7,944 nucleotides of DNA from Bordetella parapertussis (GCA_945901665.1 CAMDLJ010000111.1:1-7944), one strand, 5' to 3'; shown: positions 1 to 6,516, counted from the stretch's first letter. A program made the numbers and translations. The notes: generated by a model not told the origin, from the letters alone.

Positions 1-374
1 GGCGGGTGGGCCATGTTTTGCTGATCGCCGTCGCCGTTTTCGGTTGCGCCATGGCCTTGTTCGCCGTGTCCACCCATTTTTGGTTATCCATGCTGGCCTT
101 GGCCATCAGCGGTGCGGCCGATACTGTGAGCGTGGTGATCCGCATGACCTTGATGCAACTGGAGACGCCCGACGAGATGCGCGGCCGGGTGGGTGCGGTC
201 AACTCGATTTTCATTGGCGCCAGCAACGAACTGGGCGAGTTCGAATCGGGCGCTGCCGCCGCGTGGCTGGGGCCGGTCATGGCCACCTTGGTCGGTGGCC
301 TGGGCACCATCCTGGTGGCCTTGATGTGGCTGCGTTTGTTCCCTAAGCTGGCGCAAAGGGACAAGCTGGAATGA
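1..374 (+). CDS. MFS exporter, C-terminal fragment (MFS_3 / EntS-like), cut by window edge
   Basis: The frame is open at the left edge (first full codon at base 3) and ends with TGA at 372-374, so only about the last 124 residues are seen. Visible features are hydrophobic helices rich in Ala, Leu and Val, and the run TPDEMRGRVGAVNSIFIGAS followed by NELGEFESG. That motif is a hallmark of the MFS_3 (enterobactin exporter EntS-like) group of inner-membrane major facilitator proteins, followed by a last helix and a basic tail ending KLAQRDKLE. Family members export siderophores or other small molecules by proton antiport; the substrate here cannot be told. Its stop codon overlaps the start of the ligase-like gene (ATGA at 371-374), so the two are probably translated from one mRNA. 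The GTG at base 6 is simply the first start-like codon in the window and is not the real start. Confidence 0.85.
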   Translation, partial: RVGHVLLIAVAVFGCAMALFAVSTHFWLSMLALAISGAADTVSVVIRMTLMQLETPDEMRGRVGAVNSIFIGASNELGEFESGAAAAWLGPVMATLVGGLGTILVALMWLRLFPKLAQRDKLE

Positions 375-1603
375 GCCATGGGTCTGGCAAGCTCGCCCGC
401 TTGCGCTTGTACAGCTTGTGCTTTTTGGCCCTGTCCGTGAGCCTGGGCGTGGCCTTGGTGTCTTTGGCCAAATTGATGCTGCTGATCGCCGTCCTGCTTC
501 AACTGTTGTCAGAGGTGCGCCAACAGCACCGCGCCAATGCCCCCCAACCGGCGGGCACACTGCCCTGGCCCAGCAGCCTGTGGTGGGGCGCTGCCGCCTT
601 GCTCTGGATGGGCCTGTCCATGGCTTGGAGCTCAGCCCCTGCCGATGAAGCCTGGTTATCTTTGTCGCGCCATGCCCGGTGGTTGGTCTTGCCAGCCGCT
701 TTCTACCTCTTGCGTGCGGGCACCCCTGCGTGGCCCGTCTTGCAATGCCTGGTGGCTGGGCAACTGTTTGTGTTGCTCAGCTCCTGGCTGATGGTGCTGG
801 GCATCCCCCTGCCCTGGGCCATTTCGGTCATGAGCCCCGACAACGCCGTGGTCTTTACCAGCACCATCGAACAACCCATCACCTTCACCTTGATGATGTT
901 GGTGATTTGGTATTTTCGCGATCAATGGCCTGTGCCATATCGGCGTTTGGCGGTGTGGGCGGTCATGGCCCTGACCAGTGCCAATGTGCTGCTGGTGGTG
1001 ACCGGTCGCACCGGTCAAGTGGCTTTGCTGCTGGCCTGGGTCTTTATTTTGCTGGGGGTTTTGCCCCGTAACTACCGCTGGAGCGTGCTGCTGCTGCCCG
1101 TGTTGGTGGCCTTGGGCGTGGGTTTGGGCTCAGAGCGCATGCAGCAACGCTGGCTCAAAGCCCAGACAGATGTGTTGGCCTTGCAGCAAGGGCCATTGAA
1201 GGAAGAAAACTCTTTGGGCTTTCGCATCGACGCATGGCAAAAATCGGTACAGGCCGTGGCTGAAAAACCCATCCTGGGCCATGGGGTAGGTGCTTGGCCG
1301 CAGGCCTACGTGGCGAACGGCGGCACCATCCCCAAAGCCACCGATCCGCACCAGCAATTTTTGCTCTGGGCGGTGGAGAGTGGGATGGTGGGTATGGCTT
1401 TATTTGTGGGGTTTTTAACCCTGTTGTGGCGCAATGCAAAAAAGCTTGATTCGACTGCGTGCTGGTGCTTGCGCAGTGTGGTGGCCATTGAGGTGCTCAC
1501 CGGCTTGGCCAACAGCACCTTGTTGGGCGCAGGGATTGGGGAGTTTTTCCTGTTGTTGTGGGCCGGCTTGCTGGCTTATCGACCCCTTCCAGCCAAGGTC
1601 TGA
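371..1603 (+). CDS. O-antigen ligase-like membrane protein (Wzy_C family)
   Basis: This 410-residue polytopic inner-membrane protein has about ten or more hydrophobic segments, a length typical of WaaL ligases. TGRTG (211-215) carries the conserved Arg213 of the family. FRIDAW (284-289) with Arg285 sits in a long loop (about 253-325) that is periplasmic in known members. His327-Gln328 followed nine residues later by GMVG (338-341) fits exactly the WaaL pattern H[NSQ]x9GxxG. Known members transfer an undecaprenyl-linked glycan to lipid A-core; close relatives polymerise glycans or glycosylate proteins, and sequence alone does not separate these. The ATG start overlaps the upstream MFS stop (ATGA), with AAGGGA at 356-361 as a likely ribosome binding site. 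No glycosyltransferase genes are in view, so the surrounding cluster must lie to the left if there is one. The gene ends exactly against the stop codon of the opposing MFS gene. Confidence 0.85.
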   Translation: MSHGSGKLARLRLYSLCFLALSVSLGVALVSLAKLMLLIAVLLQLLSEVRQQHRANAPQPAGTLPWPSSLWWGAAALLWMGLSMAWSSAPADEAWLSLSRHARWLVLPAAFYLLRAGTPAWPVLQCLVAGQLFVLLSSWLMVLGIPLPWAISVMSPDNAVVFTSTIEQPITFTLMMLVIWYFRDQWPVPYRRLAVWAVMALTSANVLLVVTGRTGQVALLLAWVFILLGVLPRNYRWSVLLLPVLVALGVGLGSERMQQRWLKAQTDVLALQQGPLKEENSLGFRIDAWQKSVQAVAEKPILGHGVGAWPQAYVANGGTIPKATDPHQQFLLWAVESGMVGMALFVGFLTLLWRNAKKLDSTACWCLRSVVAIEVLTGLANSTLLGAGIGEFFLLLWAGLLAYRPLPAKV

Positions 1604-2815
1604 TCACAGGGGCTTTTGCCGCCAAGCCAATGCGGCGCCCAACAGCAAGGCACCGGCTGAAAACACCAAACCACGGGCAAGTCCGCCAGGGCCGTCCGAA
1701 ATCCACCCCACCACCACCGGCCCGATGATTTGCCCGGTGGCAAACACGATGGTGAAGGCGCTGATGCCCGTGGCCCATTGGGATGCGGGAAGGTTGTGCC
1801 GAACCAAGGCCGTGCTCGATGCCACCACTGACAAAAAAACCGCACCAAACAACAGGCCCGAGGCCATCACCGCAGCGTCATGCGCCGTCAGTGCAGGCAC
1901 GATGGTGGCCAGGCCCAACAAAGCGTTCAGTGTGGCCATGGCTCCCCCCGCCTTGGCCCGGTTGAGCAAGCCCGACCACAAGCGCGAAGACACCACAACA
2001 GCGCAGCCCAACAAGGCATAAAACACCATCAATGCGCTTTCGCTTTGCCCTTGTTCGCGCAACAAAGCCACCACAAAAGTCATGTAGCCGATGTAGCCCA
2101 CGCCAAACAGGCCATACCCAGCCAGGGCATATGTCAGGCTTGCCCAAGAAAAGGCCCTTGGGGTTGGCGTGCTTGGGTTGGGATCTTGGTGCAGCCAGCC
2201 TGAGCGTTGCCACACAGCGCAGCGCTTCAAAGGCCACCACATGGCCACACAACACAAGGCGCACACCACACTCAGCCACCACCAAGCCCAGACCCATGGG
2301 TGGGCCACGCCCTGCGCCTGTGCCAGGGCCATGACCGGCGGCAGGGTCCATGCTGACAAGATGATGCCCCAACCCGTGCCACCGTAATACAAGCCCAACA
2401 ACCAACCCGCACTGGGGGGATGCACATTACCCAAGCGTGCCGCCAACAAGCCACCGGCGACAAACACCCAGGCGCTGGACAGGCCAGCCAAACCGCGTTG
2501 GAGCAGCAAGGGTTCAGCTTGTGTGAAAAAGCCGCTCAAGCCCATGAACACGCTGGTCAACAGCGCACCGGCCAAGAACACCTGCACCGCATCCCAGCGG
2601 CGCAGCATGCGCGGCAAAGCCATGGCCCCCAGCAAATAACCCATTGCGTTGGCGGTGTTCATGGCACCGGCCAAGGTGTAACTCCAGGCCAAATCTTCCC
2701 GCATGGGCGGCAACAACATACCGTATGAAAAACGCGCCATCCCCAGCGAAATGGCCGCCCCCAAAGACAACGCGAAGGCCATGCCCCAGAGACTTCGCAC
2801 CGAGGGCATGGTCAT
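1604..2815 (-). CDS. MFS transporter, YbfB/YjiJ family
   Basis: This 403-residue integral membrane protein has 12 predicted helices and a basic, polar central loop (about 197-222) between two six-helix halves. The N-terminal signature GMARFSYGMLLPPM (25-38), YLLGAMALP (60-68), the second-half motif YIGYMTFVVALLREQG (241-256) and GQIIGPVVVGWISD (361-374) match the YbfB/YjiJ group of major facilitators, whose substrates are mostly unknown. As last gene of the minus-strand operon, 9 bp after the dioxygenase stop, it is a reasonable candidate for uptake of the aromatic substrate or export of an intermediate; that is inference. Two in-frame ATGs lie at 2815 and 2809. The first is used here, but neither has a clear Shine-Dalgarno sequence, so translation is probably coupled to the dioxygenase gene. 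Its TGA stop (1606-1604) directly abuts the TGA stop of the convergent ligase-like gene. Confidence 0.88.
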   Translation of the reverse strand: MTMPSVRSLWGMAFALSLGAAISLGMARFSYGMLLPPMREDLAWSYTLAGAMNTANAMGYLLGAMALPRMLRRWDAVQVFLAGALLTSVFMGLSGFFTQAEPLLLQRGLAGLSSAWVFVAGGLLAARLGNVHPPSAGWLLGLYYGGTGWGIILSAWTLPPVMALAQAQGVAHPWVWAWWWLSVVCALCCVAMWWPLKRCAVWQRSGWLHQDPNPSTPTPRAFSWASLTYALAGYGLFGVGYIGYMTFVVALLREQGQSESALMVFYALLGCAVVVSSRLWSGLLNRAKAGGAMATLNALLGLATIVPALTAHDAAVMASGLLFGAVFLSVVASSTALVRHNLPASQWATGISAFTIVFATGQIIGPVVVGWISDGPGGLARGLVFSAGALLLGAALAWRQKPL

Positions 2816-2824
2816 GTCAATGCA

Positions 2825-3655
2825 TCAACGCTGGGGATTGAGCACGAAGTCGTATTCCATCAAATAACTGCCGTCGGCTTGCTCGACCCAATCGGTGACC
2901 AAAGATTGGCGCACGCCAAACACGGCGTCGGAGTCAAGGTATTTGTCGTGGTCGCGAAACACATGGGTGATCAGTCGCTCGTAACCGGGCGCTTCCACCA
3001 TGAAATGCAAATGCGCGGGACGCCACGGGTGGCGTTTGGTGGCGTTGAGCAAGGTGCCCACGGGGCCATCGGTGGGAATGGGATAGGCCTCGGCCAAGAT
3101 GGTGGTGAAATGAAAATGGCCTTGGTCATCTGCCTTCAAAATGCCGCGTGCTTGGGGCTGTGACAGGTTTTCGTACTGCACATCGTATTTGCCATCGTCA
3201 TCGGCTTGCCAGACATTGAGCTTGGCGCCTTTGACAGGCTCGCCGCCCAAGCCCTTGACCTGGCCACGCACCAAACACTTTTGGCCTGAAGCGCCATTGG
3301 AGACATCTGCGCCCAACTCAAAATGCGGCGCGTTTTCCAAAAAGAAGGGGCCAAACACCGTGGGCTCGGTGCAACCGGCGGGTTTGTCTTGGTTCATGGC
3401 AATGGTCAGCATGGACAAACCCAGTACATCGCTGAGCAAAATAAACTCTTGCCGCACATCGGTGCACTTGTGCCCCGTGGCCGTGAGGTATTGGATACCG
3501 TAAAACCACTCCTCTTCGGTCAACTTCACATCGCGGGCGAAGTTGTGCAAATGCGTGACCAGGCTGGAAACAATTTCCTTCAGGCGCGGGTCAGGCGTAT
3601 TGGCAAAGCGGGCCAGAACGGCCTCGGTGATGGTGTCTTGGTTCAGATTGCGCAC
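2825..3655 (-). CDS. Intradiol ring-cleavage dioxygenase, probably hydroxyquinol 1,2-dioxygenase-like
   Basis: This 276-residue cytoplasmic non-haem Fe(III) enzyme has an N-terminal helical dioxygenase_N domain (about 15-95) and a C-terminal catalytic beta-sandwich (about 98-272). The four iron ligands are recognisable: Tyr157 (GKYDVQ), Tyr191 (YPIPTDGPVG), His215 and His217 (WRPAHLHF). The Tyr191-His215 spacing of 24 equals that in characterised catechol and hydroxyquinol enzymes. Leu73, Asp76, Val100, Phe101 and Gly102 fall at a constant offset of 7 from the active-site residues I recall for Nocardioides simplex hydroxyquinol dioxygenase (Leu80, Asp83, Val107-Gly109). This favours hydroxyquinol to maleylacetate over catechol to muconate, although chloro- or alkyl-catechols remain possible. 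It starts with GTG, chosen because AGGAG lies 6 bp upstream inside the end of the previous gene and no ATG fits. Only 3 bp separate it from that gene. Family call is very secure; substrate about 60%. Confidence 0.93.
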   Translation of the reverse strand: MRNLNQDTITEAVLARFANTPDPRLKEIVSSLVTHLHNFARDVKLTEEEWFYGIQYLTATGHKCTDVRQEFILLSDVLGLSMLTIAMNQDKPAGCTEPTVFGPFFLENAPHFELGADVSNGASGQKCLVRGQVKGLGGEPVKGAKLNVWQADDDGKYDVQYENLSQPQARGILKADDQGHFHFTTILAEAYPIPTDGPVGTLLNATKRHPWRPAHLHFMVEAPGYERLITHVFRDHDKYLDSDAVFGVRQSLVTDWVEQADGSYLMEYDFVLNPQR

Positions 3656-3658
3656 GGT

Positions 3659-4531
3659 TTACTCCTGGTGAATGCCTGCGGATTGTTCAACCACCTTGAT
3701 GATGGCGGCGTAGTCTTGCTCGGCCCATCCTTGGGCCAGGGCCGACTGCATCATTTGGCGGGTCATGGCGGTTTGCAACAAGGGCACCTGCAAGGCGTCG
3801 CCCTCGGCCAAAATCAAATCGATGTCCTTGAGCATTTGCGGCACGGTGAAAGTGGGTGTGAAGTCGCGCTGAGACAACTGCACAGATTTGGCTTTCACAA
3901 TCGGCGACGCGACAGCGCTGGCACCAATGACTTGCCACAAGTCGGCCCAAGCCAAACCACCCTTGCTGCCCAAGCTCAAGGCCTCGGCGAGCATGGCGCT
4001 GGTTTGCCCAATCATCAAGTTGATGACCAGCTTCATCAAGCGGGCTTGCTCGCCCTCACCCAAATAAAACTGCACCGTGCCCCAGCCTTTGAGCATGGGA
4101 GCCACCCGCTGCCAAGCCGATGCTGGGCCAGAAGCCATCAGGGTCAACTGGCCGGCCTCGGCCATGTGGTTATTGCCAGATACCGTGACGCGCAAATAGT
4201 CACACCTGGTGGGCTCGAACAGGCTGGCCACCGCAGCCGATGCAGCCACCGACACCGTGCTGGTGTCGAGGTAGAACCCGCCGGGTTGCAGGTGCTGCGC
4301 CACCCATCCCCCAACACTTTTCAGCGCTGCGTCATGGGGCAAGGAAGACATGACGCCATCGGCTTGGGCCATGGCGGCAGCCACGTCTTGGGCCACGCCC
4401 AAGCCCGCCGCCCGGGCCAAATCCAAACGCAGCGGGTCGGTGTCGTGCACCTGCACCGCATGACCAGCGGCCAACAAGTGGCTGGCCATGGGCAAACCCA
4501 TCTTGCCCACCCCCAAGAAGACCAACTTCAT
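3659..4531 (-). CDS. NAD(P)-dependent oxidoreductase, beta-hydroxyacid dehydrogenase family (second copy)
   Basis: This 290-residue soluble protein is of usual family length. A Rossmann NAD(P)-binding domain begins GVGKMGLPMA (7-16), with DTD (30-32) at the end of the second strand, suggesting NAD(H) preference. DTSTVS (89-94) follows, then the substrate loop VTVSGN (115-120), with TV for the usual PV and SGN for the usual SGG. The catalytic Lys167 and Asn171 lie in RLMKLVIN, as in GLYR1/succinic-semialdehyde-reductase-type members, and KDIDLIL (235-241) is the conserved C-terminal helix motif. Relatives interconvert 3-hydroxy acids and semialdehydes, e.g. 3-hydroxyisobutyrate or tartronate semialdehyde; the substrate here is unknown. 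ATG at 4531 is the only start codon after the in-frame stop at 4570-4568, yet no Shine-Dalgarno precedes it. Translation is probably coupled through a tiny upstream frame at 4528-4557. It lies between the Bug gene and the dioxygenase, 3 bp from the latter. Confidence 0.9.
   Translation of the reverse strand: MKLVFLGVGKMGLPMASHLLAAGHAVQVHDTDPLRLDLARAAGLGVAQDVAAAMAQADGVMSSLPHDAALKSVGGWVAQHLQPGGFYLDTSTVSVAASAAVASLFEPTRCDYLRVTVSGNNHMAEAGQLTLMASGPASAWQRVAPMLKGWGTVQFYLGEGEQARLMKLVINLMIGQTSAMLAEALSLGSKGGLAWADLWQVIGASAVASPIVKAKSVQLSQRDFTPTFTVPQMLKDIDLILAEGDALQVPLLQTAMTRQMMQSALAQGWAEQDYAAIIKVVEQSAGIHQE
3662..3666 (-). promoter_or_regulatory. Ribosome binding site that fixes the GTG start of the dioxygenase
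   Basis: On the minus strand AGGAG is followed by a 6-base spacer (TAAACC) and GTG at 3655-3653. The motif is formed by the last sense codons (CAG GAG) of the preceding oxidoreductase gene, whose TAA stop is part of the spacer. It is a strong, well-placed site that supports the non-ATG start and links translation of the two genes. Confidence 0.8.
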
Positions 4532-4557
4532 GCGACGGCAATCGCAGTGAGGGGCAT
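4528..4557 (-). other. Nine-codon mini-frame linking the Bug gene to the second oxidoreductase
   Basis: On the minus strand an ATG at 4557-4555 shares its A with the Bug stop codon (TGATG). The frame reads MPLTAIAVA and stops at TGA 4530-4528, which overlaps the oxidoreductase start as ATGA. It exactly bridges the 25-bp gap between two genes where the downstream one has no visible Shine-Dalgarno sequence. Translation re-initiating twice (stop-start, then stop-start) would explain how the oxidoreductase is made. It may equally be chance; the overlaps are what is seen, the coupling is inference. Confidence 0.3.
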
Positions 4558-5543
4558 CAATTGGCTTTCAGGCCTGCGGCCTTGACGATGCGCGCCGCCG
4601 TATCGATTTCGGCCCTGATGTAAGCGTTGAAGGCGTCGGGTGCCATGGTGAATGGGTCTGCGCCCAGCTTGGCCATGCGCTCCTTGATGTCTGGGCTGGC
4701 CAAAGCCTTGAGGGCCTCCTCATGCAATCGCTTGACCAATGCTGGGGGCGTGGCACTGGGCACGATCATGCCCACCCAAAGGGTGTAATCCGAAGCGGGC
4801 AGACCGGCCTCAATGCTGGTGGGCACCTGGGGCAAGGTGGAGGCGCGCATCTTGGTGCTGACCGACAAAGCTTGCAGCTTGCCGTCTTTGATCAACGGCA
4901 AGGCCGAGGCCAAGGGTGCAAAAAACCAATCGTTGGAGCCGCCAATCACATTGGTCATGGCATCAGGTGTGCCCTTGTAGGGCACATGCAAAGCATCGAT
5001 GCCCGACTGCAAACGGAAAATTTCTGCATTCAAATGGGTACCACTGCCCACGCCGGCCGAGGCGTAATTGAAAGTCCCTGGTTTGGCCTTGACCGCCGCG
5101 ATCAACTCGGCCTGGGTTTTCCAACCCTTGGCCGGATTGACCACCAACACATTGGGAATGGCCGCCAAGGTCGTGACGCCTGTCAGGTCCTTGACCGTGT
5201 CGTAGGCCAAATTGGGGTAGAGCGACGCATTGAGCGCATGACCCGAGGAGTGCACCAAGACGGTATAACCATCGGCATCGCTTTTGGCCACCAACGCCGC
5301 CGCAATCGTGCCGCCTGCACCCAGGCGGTTGTCGATGACGATGGTTTGGCCCATGGATTTGCCCATGGCATCGGCCACCGTACGGGCCACGATGTCGGTG
5401 GCGCTGCCTGCGCTGAAGGGGACCACAAATTTGATGGGCTTGGTCGGATAAGCCTGCGCCAAAGCCTGGCCTTGTGTGAACATGCAGCCCATGGCTGCCA
5501 AAGCCAAGCCCATGCGGCGGATAAAACCCAAAGAGGTATTCAT
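4557..5543 (-). CDS. Bug/TctC-type periplasmic substrate-binding protein
   Basis: This 328-residue secreted protein belongs to the Bug family (tripartite tricarboxylate transporter receptor), which binds carboxylates, often aromatic or dicarboxylic acids, in the periplasm. It has a signal peptide: basic RR (9-10), hydrophobic core to about 22, and probable cleavage after ALAQA (27-31) before YPTKPI. Family landmarks are VPFSAGSATDIVAR (41-54), DNRLGAGG (71-78), DGYTVL (91-96), a glycine-rich NYASAGVGSG stretch and HVPYKGTPDA. No TctA or TctB membrane subunits occur in the window, so it is an orphan receptor here, as is common in Burkholderiales. The start at 5543 was chosen over an in-frame ATG at 5570 because AGGAG (5557-5553) lies between them, 9 bases before 5543, and the signal peptide then has normal length. 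The neighbouring catabolic genes suggest an aromatic or ring-cleavage carboxylate as ligand. Confidence 0.9.
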   Translation of the reverse strand: MNTSLGFIRRMGLALAAMGCMFTQGQALAQAYPTKPIKFVVPFSAGSATDIVARTVADAMGKSMGQTIVIDNRLGAGGTIAAALVAKSDADGYTVLVHSSGHALNASLYPNLAYDTVKDLTGVTTLAAIPNVLVVNPAKGWKTQAELIAAVKAKPGTFNYASAGVGSGTHLNAEIFRLQSGIDALHVPYKGTPDAMTNVIGGSNDWFFAPLASALPLIKDGKLQALSVSTKMRASTLPQVPTSIEAGLPASDYTLWVGMIVPSATPPALVKRLHEEALKALASPDIKERMAKLGADPFTMAPDAFNAYIRAEIDTAARIVKAAGLKAN

Positions 5544-5552
5544 GCGTATTGT

Positions 5553-5557
5553 CTCCT
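5553..5557 (-). promoter_or_regulatory. Ribosome binding site of the Bug gene
   Basis: AGGAG on the minus strand lies 9 bases before the ATG at 5543-5541. It falls inside the longer reading frame that begins at 5570, which rules out that longer start and gives a standard signal peptide length. Confidence 0.75.
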
Positions 5558-5572
5558 GATGAAATGTCATGT

Positions 5573-5603
5573 AAAGAAAAACGGGCTCAAGAACTCAAGC
5601 CGT
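5573..5603 (-). terminator. Terminator-like hairpin inside the operon, at the end of the first oxidoreductase gene
   Basis: On the minus strand ACGGCTTGA (5603-5595), a GTTC loop (5594-5591) and TTGAGCCCGT (5590-5581) can pair as a 9-bp stem with one bulged C (5583) and two adjacent G-U pairs. It is followed at once by TTTT, C and TTT (5580-5573). The stem contains the TGA stop (5589-5587) of the oxidoreductase gene. Shape and U-tract are those of an intrinsic terminator, but the two wobble pairs make it modest. It would act as a partial terminator or 3'-end processing stop between the pcaIJ-oxidoreductase block and the Bug-dioxygenase block. Folding was judged by eye. Confidence 0.4.
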
Positions 5604-6510
5604 CACTGATGGTTTTGTTCTCGGATTTCAATTCCAAACCAGCATCGCGCGCGGTCTCAATGAGCAGCGCAGCAAAGTCAATGTTGTCGTAGCCACGCCC
5701 AACCATGCGCGCCACCGACTCTCGGGTGGCCGCAGCAGCGGGCATACAAACCCCTTGGGCCTTGGCCGCAGCCATGCCCAAGTCCATGTCTTTAAGCAGC
5801 AACTGAGGCGTGAAGGTCACTTGGTCAAAGGTCAAATTGGTGAGCATGGGTGTTTTGTAGCGGGTGTACATGGACCCCAACACCGAGTCGTTGATGCTCT
5901 CCAAAAACAAATGGCGCGGAATGCCCGCCTTTTCAGCCATGACGGTGATTTCGCACAGGTTTTGGATCACCACGCCAAACATGGTGTTGTGCGCGATCTT
6001 CCAGACCCGTGCCAATTCGCCCTCGCCGACCCACATGGTTTTGCGCGCCATGGCCTGCAAATACGGCTCGGCCAGGTCATACAACTGGCGCGGGCCCGAG
6101 GCCACCACCAACAACTTGCCGGCCTTGGCCACTTTGGCATTGCCCGACACCGGCGCGCACAAATAGGCCACGCCCAGTTTCTCCAAGGCTTCACGCACTT
6201 CGGCTGAACCTTCTTGGGAAATAGACGAACTGTCAACCACCATCTTGGGCAAAGTTTTGCCTGTCACCAAGCCGCCTTCAGCGAACAACACCTCTTTCAA
6301 GTCATCGGTGGTCGACACCATGGTGAAAACCACCTCGCAGGCGGCCAAGTCAAGCTTGTTATTGACAATGGTGGCCCCATACTCGGCCAAAGGCTCGGCT
6401 TTGCTGCGGGTGCGATTCCACACATCCACGCCGAACCCCGCTTGGGTCAAACGCTTGACCATGGCCTCGCCCATGCGACCCAACCCAATCCAACCCACTT
6501 TGTTAGCCAT
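5587..6510 (-). CDS. NAD(P)-dependent oxidoreductase, beta-hydroxyacid dehydrogenase family (first copy)
   Basis: This 307-residue soluble enzyme has an N-terminal Rossmann fold GWIGLGRMGEAM (6-17) with NRTRSK (32-37) after the second strand, a pattern that usually goes with NADP(H). It continues with DSSSIS (93-98, the family's DTST position), the substrate loop APVSGN (119-124), where SGN replaces the common SGG, catalytic Lys171 and Asn175 in WKIAHN, and LLLKDMDLG (237-245) in the helical C-terminal domain. Family members reduce semialdehydes or oxidise 3-hydroxy acids (3-hydroxyisobutyrate, tartronate semialdehyde, glyoxylate/succinic semialdehyde types); which applies here is not known. 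It follows pcaJ by 33 bp with a good GAGGA site 6 bases before ATG, so it has its own ribosome binding site. Overall similarity to the second oxidoreductase gene nearby is low outside the motifs, so this is not a recent duplication. Confidence 0.9.
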   Translation of the reverse strand: MANKVGWIGLGRMGEAMVKRLTQAGFGVDVWNRTRSKAEPLAEYGATIVNNKLDLAACEVVFTMVSTTDDLKEVLFAEGGLVTGKTLPKMVVDSSSISQEGSAEVREALEKLGVAYLCAPVSGNAKVAKAGKLLVVASGPRQLYDLAEPYLQAMARKTMWVGEGELARVWKIAHNTMFGVVIQNLCEITVMAEKAGIPRHLFLESINDSVLGSMYTRYKTPMLTNLTFDQVTFTPQLLLKDMDLGMAAAKAQGVCMPAAAATRESVARMVGRGYDNIDFAALLIETARDAGLELKSENKTISDGLSS

Positions 6511-6516
6511 GCTGTT

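Noticed and set aside
1583..1617. Possible terminator: CCCCT and AGGGG arms around the convergent stop codons, then TTTT on the plus strand
   Set aside because: Only 5 bp of stem with a loop of about 20 bases, and a four-base T-run. Too weak to call.
1434..2021. Plus-strand frame of 195 codons running from the ligase-like gene into the MFS gene
   Set aside because: It starts inside the real ligase-like gene in another frame and continues antisense to the MFS gene; the translation is Pro/Ala/Thr-rich without motifs.
3323..4585. Plus-strand open frame of 420 codons, opposite the dioxygenase and second oxidoreductase genes
   Set aside because: It lies antisense to two genes with clear family motifs, spans their junction, is rich in Gly, His and Gln and resembles no family. 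Long antisense frames are common in GC-rich DNA.
5480..5495. Possible lipoprotein cysteine (AMGC, residues 17-20) in the Bug signal peptide
   Set aside because: The residues before Cys do not fit a normal lipobox, and a standard cleavage site (AQA before YPTKP) follows, as in other Bug proteins.
5547..5575. Promoter-like pair TTTACA, 17 bases, ACAATA on the minus strand before the Bug gene
   Set aside because: The -10 match is poor and overlaps the region just after the Shine-Dalgarno, so transcription would start inside the coding sequence and lose the ribosome binding site.
4722..5609. Plus-strand open frame of 295 codons opposite the Bug gene
   Set aside because: Same reasoning: an antisense shadow of a well-supported gene, with low-complexity Gly/His/Gln composition and no recognisable domain.
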